Part shown: positions 24,461 to 33,273 of the stretch, one piece after another
Numbering within the stretch: the stretch's first letter is position 1
How the letters are laid out: each line of letters starts with the position of its first letter
From: Bacteroidales bacterium
Lineage (GTDB): Bacteria; Bacteroidota; Bacteroidia; Bacteroidales; UBA3663
Assembly: GCA_017548545.1 (NCBI GenBank)
Contig: JAFYZW010000083.1
Coordinates: forward strand, 62,001 to 126,000
DNA: 64,000 nt
Reading direction: 5' to 3'
Translations under genes and position numbers: made by a program
Notes under the pieces: generated by a model
Databases searched by the model: none
Told to the model about the DNA's origin: nothing
The model's input: the letters and a program-made list of their open reading frames with translations, nothing else

Positions 24461-26824
24461 ATGACACTAAGGGATTTGAAGATCGGTCATCGCGCCATCG
24501 TCACTGTCGTAGGTGGCGAGGGGGCCTTGCGTCAGCACTTCCTCGACATGGGCATCGTCCCAGGCATCGAGGTCACACTCATGAAGTATGCGCCGATGGG
24601 CGACCCGATGCAGATCCTGTTGCGCGGCTATCTGCTCACCCTTCGTTTGGCCGACGCTGCCCAGATTGAGATCACCACCGACATCCCCGTCCTGCCTCCC
24701 AAGCCACAGCCTCGTGGCGAAGAGATACCTCACCCGGGTCTCGGTGAGCCCGGCCGCTATCATGAGGAAGACCAGCAGCGTCGTAAGGGGATGAAGGGCC
24801 ATAAAGACACAAAGGAGGAACGTTCTACGCTCACCCTCGCTCTCGCCGGCAACCAGAATTGCGGCAAGACCACGCTCTTCAACCAGCTCACTGGTTCCAA
24901 CCAGCACGTCGGCAACTTCCCGGGCGTCACTGTCGATCGCAAGACGGGTGTCATCCGTGGCTATCCCGATACCGAGCTCACCGACCTGCCTGGCATCTAT
25001 TCCCTCTCTCCTTATACGGCCGAAGAGATTGTCTCGCGACGATTTATCCTCGACGAACATCCCTCAGCCATCTTCAACATCGTCGATGCCACCAATATCG
25101 AGCGTAACCTCTACCTCACGATGCAGCTCCTCGAGCTCAACACGCCCATGGTGCTTGCCATCAACATGATGGACGAGATGAGAGGCAATGGCGGCTCCAT
25201 TCGCGTCAACGAGATGGAGGCAGCCTTGGGCATCCCTGTCATCCCTATCTCGGCAGCCAAGAACGAAGGTATCGACGAGCTTATCGAACATGCCGTCCAT
25301 GTGGCCCGACATCACGAGACGCCCTATCGCCAGGACTTTTGTACGCCCGAGGATCACGGAGGCTCTGTGCACCGCTGTCTCCATGCCGTGATGCACCTCA
25401 TCGAGCGTCATGCCGAGCGTGCAGGCATTCCCGTGCGTTTCGCGGCCACCAAACTCATCGAAGGCGACCCCATGACCATCGAGGCCATCCAGCTCACCGA
25501 GAGCGAGAGCCATGCCATCGAGCACCTTGTGAAGGAGATGGAGCAGAAGCGCGGCATCGACCGAGCAGCAGCCATCGCCGACATGCGCTTCGCGTTCATC
25601 AAGGAATTGTGCGACAAGACCGTCGTCAAGCCTCGCCGCAGTCGCGAACAGGTGCGCACCAATGCCATCGATAAGGTTCTGACGGGGCGTTGGACGGCTC
25701 TTCCGTCGTTCTTCCTCATCATCGGCTTCATCTTCTACTTCACGTTCTTCTCGGTGGGCGGCTGGATACAGGAGGAGTTTGCTGCCTTGCTCGACTGGGG
25801 TGGAGAAGGGCTTGCCAATCTGCTCACCCGTCTCGAAGTGAACCACATCGTCCGCTCGATGGTTGTCGAAGGCGTCTATGCTGGTGTTTCGACGGTGCTC
25901 AGCTTCATGCCCGTCATCGTCATCCTGTTCTTCTGGCTCTCCATGCTCGAAGACTCGGGCTATCTGGCCCGTGTGGCCTTCGTGTCCGACAAAATCCTTC
26001 GTAAGATTGGTCTTTCGGGTCGAAGCGTCGTCCCGATGCTCATAGGCTTCGGCTGTTCGGTGCCTGCCATCATGTCCACGCGCACCCTGCCCTCGGCACG
26101 CGACCGTAAGCTCACCATCATGCTTACGCCCTTCATGTCGTGTACGGCCAAATATGCTATCTATGGATGGTTCTGCATGCGATTCTTCCCCAGCAATGGC
26201 AGTTGGATCATCATCTCGCTCTATGTCCTCGGTGTACTGACGGGCATCGTCGTGGCCCTTATCCTGCGTCGCTTCACGTTCAGTGGCGAACCCGTTCCCT
26301 TTGTGTTGGAGCTGCCCAACTATCGTTTGCCGGGTGTGCGCAATACGCTTCGTCTGATGTGGGAGAAGGCCAAGGACTTCATCGAGCGTGCCTTCACCGT
26401 CATCTTCCTGGCAGCTATCGTCATCTGGTTCCTACGCAACTTCAACTGGCATCTTTCCATGGTCAATGAGTCGGACAGCATGTTGGCCGACATCTCCGGA
26501 ATCATAGCTCCGCTCTTTGCACCGCTCGGTCTGGGCGACTGGCGTTGGGTGACGGCCCTCGTATCGGGCTTCATGGCCAAGGAGAGTGTAGTGGGTACCA
26601 TCGGCGTGCTCTTCCCGGGCGATGTGGGACTGCATGAGATCATGACGCCAGCGCTGGCGTTTGTCTTCCTCGTCTTCAGCCTGCTCTATACGCCATGCGT
26701 TGCAGCCATTGCAGCCGTGCGTCGCGAGCTCGGAGGCAAGTGGGCGCTCATCATTGTCGTCCTGCAGTGTGCTGTCGCCTGGTTGGTCGCCTTCCTTGCC
26801 CATCTCGTGCTCATGGCCTTCTAA
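24461..26824 (+). CDS. feoB: Ferrous iron transporter FeoA-FeoB fusion
   Basis: The 787-residue protein starts with a FeoA SH3-like domain (residues 1-75, RDLKIGHRAIVTVVGGEGAL ... DMGIVPG). A charged linker follows, then the FeoB G domain: G1 GNQNCGKTTLF, G3 DLPGIYSLSPY and G4 NMMD. The rest is the polytopic iron channel with the Gate motifs (VPMLIGFGCSVPAIMSTRTL; MAKESVVGTIGVLFPG). FeoAB fusions are common in Bacteroidetes and import Fe2+ under low oxygen. ATG 24461 is used; a TTG five codons earlier is in frame. A Cys-rich partner follows at 26862. Confidence 0.97.
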   Translation: MTLRDLKIGHRAIVTVVGGEGALRQHFLDMGIVPGIEVTLMKYAPMGDPMQILLRGYLLTLRLADAAQIEITTDIPVLPPKPQPRGEEIPHPGLGEPGRYHEEDQQRRKGMKGHKDTKEERSTLTLALAGNQNCGKTTLFNQLTGSNQHVGNFPGVTVDRKTGVIRGYPDTELTDLPGIYSLSPYTAEEIVSRRFILDEHPSAIFNIVDATNIERNLYLTMQLLELNTPMVLAINMMDEMRGNGGSIRVNEMEAALGIPVIPISAAKNEGIDELIEHAVHVARHHETPYRQDFCTPEDHGGSVHRCLHAVMHLIERHAERAGIPVRFAATKLIEGDPMTIEAIQLTESESHAIEHLVKEMEQKRGIDRAAAIADMRFAFIKELCDKTVVKPRRSREQVRTNAIDKVLTGRWTALPSFFLIIGFIFYFTFFSVGGWIQEEFAALLDWGGEGLANLLTRLEVNHIVRSMVVEGVYAGVSTVLSFMPVIVILFFWLSMLEDSGYLARVAFVSDKILRKIGLSGRSVVPMLIGFGCSVPAIMSTRTLPSARDRKLTIMLTPFMSCTAKYAIYGWFCMRFFPSNGSWIIISLYVLGVLTGIVVALILRRFTFSGEPVPFVLELPNYRLPGVRNTLRLMWEKAKDFIERAFTVIFLAAIVIWFLRNFNWHLSMVNESDSMLADISGIIAPLFAPLGLGDWRWVTALVSGFMAKESVVGTIGVLFPGDVGLHEIMTPALAFVFLVFSLLYTPCVAAIAAVRRELGGKWALIIVVLQCAVAWLVAFLAHLVLMAF

Positions 26825-26861
26825 TCACCACCATTCTTCGTCCGTAGTCGAAACTTAAGAA

Positions 26862-27044
26862 ATGAACTTTGCAACCATCATTGTCGTATTAATCATTGCC
26901 GCAGGTGTCTATTGGTCAGTCACCACCCTGCGTCGCACCGGCGGTCGCCGATGCGATGGCTGCTGCGGTGGTTGTTCCTGCGACGAAGCAAAGACGTGTC
27001 CCTCAAAGCAGAAGGCAGTTAAGGCAACCGATCAGGAAACCTAA
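26862..27044 (+). CDS. FeoB-associated Cys-rich membrane protein
   Basis: The 60-residue product has one N-terminal membrane segment (FATIIVVLIIAAGVYWSV) and a cytosolic Cys cluster (RRCDGCCGGCSCDEAKTC). This is the usual architecture of the small Cys-rich proteins found after feoB, proposed to assist or sense iron or redox. It begins 37 bases after feoAB. Its last 42 bases overlap the tail end of the convergent DUF445 gene. Confidence 0.88.
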   Translation: MNFATIIVVLIIAAGVYWSVTTLRRTGGRRCDGCCGGCSCDEAKTCPSKQKAVKATDQET

Positions 27045-27917
27045 CAATGCACCGAGCCACACGATGGCTTTCAGCTCCTTCTGGGCAATGCTCGTGATGA
27101 GCTGTTCGGCTTCCATCATATCCATTTCGTTGATACGGCGCTCGATAATATGACTGATGTCGAGCGCTTCGAGCATCTTGGGCAACTGTTCCTCGATCAC
27201 CGACTGATAGAGCTGGATGATGGCTCGACGCGTCGAAGCGATTTGTTCGGGTCGGTCCTTGATGAGGTCCTGCATGGGCATTCCCATGACCTGGGCCACG
27301 CCCTCGGCCACCAGCCTCACCGTCATCTCGGGCGCTTTCTGTTCCAGCATCTCGTCGATGTTCTTCGCCAGATGGCTCTCGGTCGGCCCCTGCACGAAGC
27401 TCAGGACCTTATCCACATGGAACAGTCCAACCACGCCATGCTGCATCTTGTCGAGCGCATGTTCCACGGCGATGTGCGCTATCTGTTTGCCCAAACCAGA
27501 ATGCACCAGTTTGTCGGCCACCATGATCGATAGTTCCTGTGTGGCATTCTTCTCCAAAGCTACAAGCTCTTCCTCGGCCATATAGTGGCTCAGGTATTCG
27601 CGCAAAGGTTCGCGGTCATCGGTCAGCTTGTCCACCAGTTCGTCGAAAGCCACGCCCACCTTGTCGAGCATGTCGTCCGACAACAGCGTTTCCTTCATAA
27701 CGTCGTGGTTCATCAGGTTGGCGCTGATGGCCTCGCCTATCGATGCGGCTATCCTCCCTTTCTCCTTCGGAATCACTCCTGGCGTGAACCACACTCTTTT
27801 ACCGAATATATATTTTGCCTTATGTGGCCTGAACAGCATCCGTATGGCGATGTCGTTGGTCACATATCCGATGGCTGCCGCAATCAGCGGCGTGAAGATA
27901 TAGCTTAGTGCGATCAT
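27003..27917 (-). CDS. DUF445 membrane protein
   Basis: The 304-residue protein begins with MIALSYIFTPLIAAAIGYVT NDIAIRMLFRPHKAKY-type sequence, the hallmark of DUF445, and has GVIPKEKGRIAASIGEAISA shortly after. A long helical middle part is closed by a second membrane segment (IVWLGALLGFLIGCLNCLLL). Relatives (for example Bacillus YheB) are membrane proteins of uncertain function. The ATG at 27917 is 13 bases past the hipA stop on the same strand, so it is likely co-transcribed with hipBA. It overlaps the end of the FeoB-associated gene tail to tail. Confidence 0.82.
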   Translation of the reverse strand: MIALSYIFTPLIAAAIGYVTNDIAIRMLFRPHKAKYIFGKRVWFTPGVIPKEKGRIAASIGEAISANLMNHDVMKETLLSDDMLDKVGVAFDELVDKLTDDREPLREYLSHYMAEEELVALEKNATQELSIMVADKLVHSGLGKQIAHIAVEHALDKMQHGVVGLFHVDKVLSFVQGPTESHLAKNIDEMLEQKAPEMTVRLVAEGVAQVMGMPMQDLIKDRPEQIASTRRAIIQLYQSVIEEQLPKMLEALDISHIIERRINEMDMMEAEQLITSIAQKELKAIVWLGALLGFLIGCLNCLLL

Positions 27918-27930
27918 TATCGTTTTGTTG

Positions 27931-29421
27931 TTATGTAAGGAACTGTGTGATAAGACTTTTAAGATAATCGGTTGACAGGCCCGAAGGTCCGTGGCGGCTG
28001 ATTTCCTCGTGTTCGGCGGTCTTCTTTCGTATGACGTATTTACGCTCTTTCCCGTCGATAGTTGCCAAAAGATGGTAATTCCCTTTGAACTGCTGTTCGA
28101 TGCGGATGTTCTCGATTTTGCGCCCCTGTTCGTCAAAATAGCATTCGATGGCAGTTGATTGGGACAATTTCCATGCTTCAACATTGGCTTTGAGAGTGGT
28201 GTCAACAGCTGCTATCCAACGTTCCTGGGCACCATGCTTCTCGGCAAGGTTGCGGAATCCCTGAATGGCCTCCGCTACCTCGCGAATGATGTTTTCGGGT
28301 CTGCGTATGCCATTCTCTGCGGCAAGTTGCACGACATCGTCAATCGTGATGTCTGCGAACTTTCCTCGTACCATCAGGCAATGGTGCGTCTCGGGCAGAT
28401 AGCCTCCGCTATTGAAGATGTAAGTCATATCGTAGGCAGGCGAAAGGCGCCAGTTTCCCTGTTCGTCCATCAGGAAAGAGAAGTTCTTGTTATGGTCGTC
28501 GGTATTGTTGGCAAGAATATTGAACACCATACGTCGGAACACCTCTTCGCTGTCCCGTTCGGTGAGACGCATCTTACGGCATACCCACAACAGTTTCTCA
28601 TAACTGTCAGCTTCTGGATAGAGGGTAGCCAAGGTCTGCATGTGGAGTTTCTTCCCTTGTTCTCGATCAAATCGCTTGGTGACGAAGTGCTTTTCGCCCT
28701 CAACGTCTATCAGTCTGCATGGCATCATCTGTATTCCTGCCTTGCAGGCCATTTCATAATATGCCATTTCCAACTCGGCAGTCGAACGTTCGCGAATGCC
28801 GAACTTCAATATGCAGTAATCATATCCGACAAGGTCGCTGACTTGTCCGCTGCGAATATCTCCTGTCTCTCGGTTGAAAGCGATGATTGCCTTTGGCTGT
28901 CGTCCACCGGCCGAGGTGCCTACAGCCAGCAATGCTTGCATCGTAAGCGACTGCTCAGGGTCGATGTGCGCCTTCTCTCGGTTTGCATAAATCTGATTGG
29001 CCAGATCAATCAAGGCTTTCAGATTCAGACTGTCCTTCGACAAGTAATTGGATGTCTCAGGCTGGAACTCGAAGGCACCCATTGCCCTCTTCCCGATGAA
29101 GGCGAGTTTGTCAAGGGGCGTAATTTCTCCCAGCCTGATGCCCTGTTGTTGCCTCCATTGTTCGAACAGTTCGTTACCCCATGCATCGGGCAGAGAGTCG
29201 GCCAGGAACGGTGGCAGCTTCTGGTAGATCTTCTCCGATGCACCATAGATTGGGCGAAGGCTTTGAGGCAGTTTGATGGACGAATTGAGTGGCGAGATGT
29301 CAAGCCCGTTCTCCACCCAGTCGCGACTATATTCGAAGTAAGGCAAGCCTCGACGAAGGTCCATGCTCAACCTGCCCACCTCCCGTCCCCACAACATTAC
29401 TTTCAGTATACTTGTTGTCAT
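27931..29421 (-). CDS. hipA: HipA-family serine/threonine kinase toxin
   Basis: The 496-residue protein contains the HipA N-terminal subdomain (residues 1-115), a P-loop-like VGTSAGGRQPKA, the lysine region GEKHFVTKRFDR, the catalytic loop NNTDDHNKNFSF and the metal-binding SPAYDMTY. HipA kinases phosphorylate targets such as glutamyl-tRNA synthetase and cause growth arrest when not bound by HipB. It has about 50 residues more than E. coli HipA, mostly after the kinase core. Its start is 9 bases after the hipB stop. Confidence 0.9.
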   Translation of the reverse strand: MTTSILKVMLWGREVGRLSMDLRRGLPYFEYSRDWVENGLDISPLNSSIKLPQSLRPIYGASEKIYQKLPPFLADSLPDAWGNELFEQWRQQQGIRLGEITPLDKLAFIGKRAMGAFEFQPETSNYLSKDSLNLKALIDLANQIYANREKAHIDPEQSLTMQALLAVGTSAGGRQPKAIIAFNRETGDIRSGQVSDLVGYDYCILKFGIRERSTAELEMAYYEMACKAGIQMMPCRLIDVEGEKHFVTKRFDREQGKKLHMQTLATLYPEADSYEKLLWVCRKMRLTERDSEEVFRRMVFNILANNTDDHNKNFSFLMDEQGNWRLSPAYDMTYIFNSGGYLPETHHCLMVRGKFADITIDDVVQLAAENGIRRPENIIREVAEAIQGFRNLAEKHGAQERWIAAVDTTLKANVEAWKLSQSTAIECYFDEQGRKIENIRIEQQFKGNYHLLATIDGKERKYVIRKKTAEHEEISRHGPSGLSTDYLKSLITQFLT

Positions 29422-29430
29422 GGCTTGGTC

Positions 29431-29757
29431 TTATTGAGTGTTTGACTTCTTGGAAGAATGTCTGATGCGTTGAGCTTTCCTTCCATCATCCTTGACAAGG
29501 TAGGCCGATTCGGGCAGCTCGGGCATCAGGTCATCAAGGCCGTCGATGCAGCCGATGGCTTTCAGCAAAAGCAGGAAGGTACTGAGCGACATGTTGGGCA
29601 CGAGGCCGTTCTCGAACTTGTGGATGGTGTTGACCGTGAGTCCCGACTGATCGGCCACGTCACGTTGTGTCATGTTCGAGCGCATACGGTAATCCTTGAA
29701 TCGAGAGCCCAGCAAACGTACCAGTTCCGGTATCGAAAATTCATAATAATCTGTCAT
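29431..29757 (-). CDS. hipB: HipB-type XRE-family antitoxin/repressor
   Basis: The 108-residue product has a Cro/C1 helix-turn-helix at residues 20-70 (RFKDYRMRSNMTQRDVADQS, GLTVNTIHKFENG) and a charged disordered tail (DDGRKAQRIRHSSKKSNTQ). It is expected to neutralise HipA and repress the operon. The operator is probably the near-perfect palindrome at 29831-29850. Confidence 0.88.
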   Translation of the reverse strand: MTDYYEFSIPELVRLLGSRFKDYRMRSNMTQRDVADQSGLTVNTIHKFENGLVPNMSLSTFLLLLKAIGCIDGLDDLMPELPESAYLVKDDGRKAQRIRHSSKKSNTQ

Positions 29758-29830
29758 ATTTGCACCACGTTATAAATTATACTATCGGATTATTTAAGCC
29801 TATTTTTCGTGTCTAACTTGCACGATTGTT

Positions 29831-29851
29831 GTATTTGCAGCTGCAAATATA
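29831..29851 (-). promoter_or_regulatory. Probable hipBA promoter with overlapping operator palindrome
   Basis: Bases 29831-29850 (GTATTTGCAG and CTGCAAATAT) form a palindrome with one mismatch. On the minus strand TATATTTG (29851-29844) is a -7 element, so a repressor bound here would block transcription. The leader to hipB would be about 80 bases. Confidence 0.5.
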
Positions 29852-29874
29852 CGCATAATTTTTGAAATCCAAAA

Positions 29875-29921
29875 CAAATGGCGAAAAAAACACCCGTTGC
29901 GAGTGTCTTTTTCGCCATTTG
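29875..29921 (-). terminator. Intrinsic terminator for the CreD-like gene
   Basis: A 19-bp inverted repeat with one G-T type mismatch (29875-29893 with 29903-29921) encloses a 9-base loop. The stem contains A-runs and T-runs on either side, so it can act on both strands. It starts 20 bases past the stop of the gene at 29942. Confidence 0.75.
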
Positions 29922-29941
29922 CCGTCATTTTGCCCAAAAAC

Positions 29942-31261
29942 TTATGTCGTCTTGTTCGCATTGACAAGGCGGAGCGAGAAGTACATCGCCACACCCAGTA
30001 TCACGAACAGTCCGAGCGTTCCGACGAGGAGCGATAGGCTGGAGATGCAGAGCAGTACGTATATGAAGATATAGACCAGCGCCATGAACGAGCAGGCGGC
30101 CAATGCCACGTTCCGCTTCTTGATGATCGCATTCAGGTAAACGAAAACCATGCCCAGTATCATCAGCGCCGACACGAGATAGGCCTTCTGGAAGCCTATC
30201 CATTCGCTGAACGAAAGCAGCATCAGATAGAAGAGCACCAGCGCCACACCGATAAGTATGTAGTTGAGCAAATTGATCTCGCTGTTGACGCACATCTCCG
30301 CTACGAAGACGGCCACCAGCGACAATAGGATGACAAGGAAGGCATATTTCAGCGCACGGTTGATTCGTGTGTATTGCCCGCCTGTGATCAGCAGTTTCGT
30401 GCCGATGTGCAGTAATTCGTACGATTGGTCGCGGGAATAGAAGACCTGGTCCACGTCGTTGCGGTTCAGGCTCGAAATCTTCCAGGTCGCCTTGAAGCCT
30501 TCGTCGGTCACTTCGCGACTTGAAGGCAGCATGAATCCGATGAAGCTGGGGTCCTTGCAGTTGCCTTGCATCGTGAGGACGGAAACATTGCCGATAGGGG
30601 AGAGGTTGAGTTCGTCCGAGCCCTTCAGCTCAGTGGCGATATCGAAGGCGACGGCCTTGTTGCCCACCTGGTCACTCAAATCAATAATCTTGCAGACGAG
30701 CTCCTTGTCGTTGTTGAAGATATGTTTCAGATTGGAATTGCCATAGTTGTGGAACGACTGGTTCAGTTCGATAGCCTTGTCCCCGATGTTCACCTTCACA
30801 GCCTCCTCGATACCACGTTTGTCGTTGATGGCGATGATAACCTGGGTATTGCTCCAGTCGAAGCGCACGGGTTTCGAACTGCCCGCCATGACGCCCGTTG
30901 TCTTCATCTCCTTCAAATTGAACACACCGCTGCCCGACAGCTTGGACCGATAGACCAAAGCATCAAAGATGCCGCGATGCAGTACCTCGCTCTCCACATC
31001 CGTCGTCAGCTCGATGCGATCGGGAAGCACATACATGCAGGTGTAAGGCATAACGACGCTTTGAGAGTCTCTGACCACGGGCACGCAGAGGATGGGCCCG
31101 ACGAAATCCTGTTTCCTGCTCCAGGTTTCAGCTACTTCCGTTTGTGTCTCATCCGACAACTTGATTCGTTCGCCTACGAGACCCATGATGCTGAAACTGA
31201 TCATCCAGAATATCACTGACATGACAGCGATAAGCAGGCATTTTCTGAGTTTCTTTTCCAT
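29942..31261 (-). CDS. creD: CreD-like inner membrane protein
   Basis: The 439-residue protein has one N-terminal membrane segment (CLLIAVMSVIFWMISFSIMGLVGERI), a large periplasmic part with PILCVPVV and MPYTCMYVLP typical of CreD, and five or six membrane segments in the last 150 residues. CreD proteins are linked to envelope integrity and colicin/beta-lactam responses in enterobacteria; here there is no creBC nearby. It is a single-gene unit with its own -7 element and terminator. Confidence 0.88.
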   Translation of the reverse strand: MEKKLRKCLLIAVMSVIFWMISFSIMGLVGERIKLSDETQTEVAETWSRKQDFVGPILCVPVVRDSQSVVMPYTCMYVLPDRIELTTDVESEVLHRGIFDALVYRSKLSGSGVFNLKEMKTTGVMAGSSKPVRFDWSNTQVIIAINDKRGIEEAVKVNIGDKAIELNQSFHNYGNSNLKHIFNNDKELVCKIIDLSDQVGNKAVAFDIATELKGSDELNLSPIGNVSVLTMQGNCKDPSFIGFMLPSSREVTDEGFKATWKISSLNRNDVDQVFYSRDQSYELLHIGTKLLITGGQYTRINRALKYAFLVILLSLVAVFVAEMCVNSEINLLNYILIGVALVLFYLMLLSFSEWIGFQKAYLVSALMILGMVFVYLNAIIKKRNVALAACSFMALVYIFIYVLLCISSLSLLVGTLGLFVILGVAMYFSLRLVNANKTT

Positions 31262-31293
31262 AATGATAAGGATTTTTGAAGTTTTTGACGCTG

Positions 31294-31301
31294 CAAAGAT
31301 A
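31294..31301 (-). promoter_or_regulatory. -7 promoter element for the CreD-like gene
   Basis: The minus strand reads TATCTTTG 33 bases before the ATG at 31261. Confidence 0.65.
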
Positions 31302-31511
31302 GGACTATTTTTTTTGAATTACAAGGGTAAACTGTCTCGCGTGTGCAAAATGTACATAAAAATCATTAAATAAAGAAAAAATGTGTCTTAGAGGCGTAGA
31401 TTTGGCATCAGGATTCTTGTTCAAATGACGGTCTGATGCCTGTTTCTCGCCTTATGTGTGGCTATACGTATCATTTTTTTCTATTTATTTGGCCATATGA
31501 CATTTTATAAC

Positions 31512-31519
31512 TATCTTTG
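31512..31519 (+). promoter_or_regulatory. -7 promoter element for the gene at 31565
   Basis: TATCTTTG lies 46 bases before the ATG. The 303-base gap 31262-31564 holds this element and the divergent creD promoter; the remainder is A/T-rich without another recognisable feature. Confidence 0.65.
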
Positions 31520-31564
31520 CGCCCGATTTTTAATTATTCATTATTTTTCTAAACTAAAGACGAT

Positions 31565-33103
31565 ATGGACTATCAAGACGATATGGACTATCTAGACGAT
31601 TATGATTTTTTCTTATTAGAAAACGATTATCCGGACCGATTATTATATGAAACAAGACGTTTGTTAACCAATTTTTTATGTGATTATGATCGTGAGAGAT
31701 CCTACAATATTTATAATCTCCGCGTATTCTCAGAATATATTAGAATCTGTCGGAGCTTCGAAGAAGAAACCAAGGGCATAGATATCTCAAAACTTGATAT
31801 TGAGTATTATTTTCTTTTAAAAAGAGCCTTTGATGACTTCTCTGCTGCAACCATATGCATTTCAAATATTCTTAGGTATTTAAGGAATAATTATAAACAC
31901 TGGGATTTCGATATTGTTGACGACAATCTCGACTACTTGCAGTCGTATAGTGGTGACGAGACGGTCTTTGTTAAGCAAAAGGCCATTCTGGAATCGACTG
32001 AAGTTATGAAGTCGAGTATCAATAATTTAATTGATGCCACTATCGATTTGTTTGAATCCATGCGTGCGGTTGTTGACAATAATCTATCCCATATTCGAGA
32101 AGGACTCAAGTCCAATGAAGAGTTTAAGGTGTTCATCCTCGAGAATTATCGCCGTTATGCTGCCAGTTCGTGTAATGGCTTGAAGCATTCGCTTGAAAAA
32201 TATGCAAAGAAACTCAAGGCTAACCGACTGGAGCCGCTTTCCCGGATCCATTGGGCAAAACTGGCCGACCTTGACGATGAGATAGATAAAAAGATTGCCG
32301 ATGGAGAAGAAGTCGACTACAATGCCTGTAGGGATTATTATGAAAGTAGCGAACTGAGACAGTTCAAATGGAGCAAAGAACTACTAACCTTGTTGAGAAA
32401 ATACTCTAATCCAGAGGAGCTTTTCGATTGGAATATGTTGTTTCGTAATTGTTTTAATTTGAGCCGTGTTTTAAACGAAAACAATGTCTATTTCTTCTTC
32501 AATCGAGTCCACAGGGAGAACCTGATCAAGTGTGAATTGTATGATGGCTTGGCGGAGCAATATCATCAGTTCCTCTATGGATCGGATGAAAAAGATGAGG
32601 CAACAGAAGCTGCTCCTCAGGTGCCTGCTAAAACAAATACAGAATCATCTGCTGCGTCTGACGGATCCATCAACAAGAGAATCGATGTGGCCAAGCTGAT
32701 TGGATTCATCAGGAGTTATACCGATGGTCAATACAAATCGAACTACTTCAACAAGAAGAGTTACTGGCTGTCGATTTACATCGTATTGCGGCAGAACTTG
32801 GAACAGTTGGATGGCTCGCCCATTTTTCTTCCTGCATCAAGACCAAAGTTCGTCGAGTGGGTGAATGCCAACATCAAACCAGATAGTGTGCCTTGTGAAA
32901 AAGGATCTTTGGATACTCCACCCAGTTATTTTCGTAACGAGAAGAACTATCCCTGGGACATCAATGGTTTCTACAAAGCAGGCTTTGCACAGGAAAAGAC
33001 CTTCAACGGTTACTCGATGGTGGCCGATTATTTTCAGAAGAACTTGATCGAGAATCTTCAGGATTTCATGATTCCTGCCGATAAAGGAAGCGAAACTTAT
33101 TAA
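31565..33103 (+). CDS. Unrecognised 512-residue protein of the accessory region
   Basis: I do not recognise a family. The product is acidic at its start (many Asp/Tyr: MDYQDDMDYLDDYDFFLLEN), has no signal peptide or membrane segment, and is predicted mostly helical through residues 30-340. A Ser/Ala/Glu linker (about 345-375) leads to a C-terminal domain of about 135 residues containing NKRIDVAKLIGFIRSYTDGQ and SYWLSIYIVLRQNLEQLDG. Low G+C content and TTT/ATT-rich codon use set it apart from its neighbours, suggesting transfer. It has its own promoter and is followed by a hairpin with a T-tract. Confidence 0.8.
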   Translation: MDYQDDMDYLDDYDFFLLENDYPDRLLYETRRLLTNFLCDYDRERSYNIYNLRVFSEYIRICRSFEEETKGIDISKLDIEYYFLLKRAFDDFSAATICISNILRYLRNNYKHWDFDIVDDNLDYLQSYSGDETVFVKQKAILESTEVMKSSINNLIDATIDLFESMRAVVDNNLSHIREGLKSNEEFKVFILENYRRYAASSCNGLKHSLEKYAKKLKANRLEPLSRIHWAKLADLDDEIDKKIADGEEVDYNACRDYYESSELRQFKWSKELLTLLRKYSNPEELFDWNMLFRNCFNLSRVLNENNVYFFFNRVHRENLIKCELYDGLAEQYHQFLYGSDEKDEATEAAPQVPAKTNTESSAASDGSINKRIDVAKLIGFIRSYTDGQYKSNYFNKKSYWLSIYIVLRQNLEQLDGSPIFLPASRPKFVEWVNANIKPDSVPCEKGSLDTPPSYFRNEKNYPWDINGFYKAGFAQEKTFNGYSMVADYFQKNLIENLQDFMIPADKGSETY

Positions 33104-33194
33104 GTTCTTTAGTTTCGAAACGTAACTTCTTTAGTTTTGCATTTAGTTTTGTCTTTTTCGTTCTAAAACTTGCTAATATCTGAAATTTTTTGTA

Positions 33195-33202
33195 TATATT
33201 TG
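33195..33202 (+). promoter_or_regulatory. -7 promoter element before the DUF4373 gene
   Basis: TATATTTG matches the -7 consensus. It touches the hairpin at 33204-33239, so the predicted start point falls inside the 5' arm of the stem. Confidence 0.5.
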
Positions 33203-33203
33203 C

Positions 33204-33239
33204 ATCGCAGTCCGGAACATTCTGGGCTGCGATTTTTTT
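33204..33239 (+). terminator. Hairpin with T-tract after the 512-residue gene
   Basis: ATCGCAG (33204-33210) pairs with CTGCGAT (33227-33233), extended inward by CC/GG pairs, and is followed by seven T. It would end transcripts coming from 31565, while transcripts starting at the adjacent -7 box would lack part of the 5' arm and so read through. Confidence 0.65.
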
Positions 33240-33273
33240 GTAATAAATTATTAACAATTTAACAACAAAAACT

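Noticed and set aside
28159-29445. 428-codon plus-strand frame opposite hipA
   Set aside because: HipA carries intact kinase motifs on the minus strand and the antisense frame lacks any.
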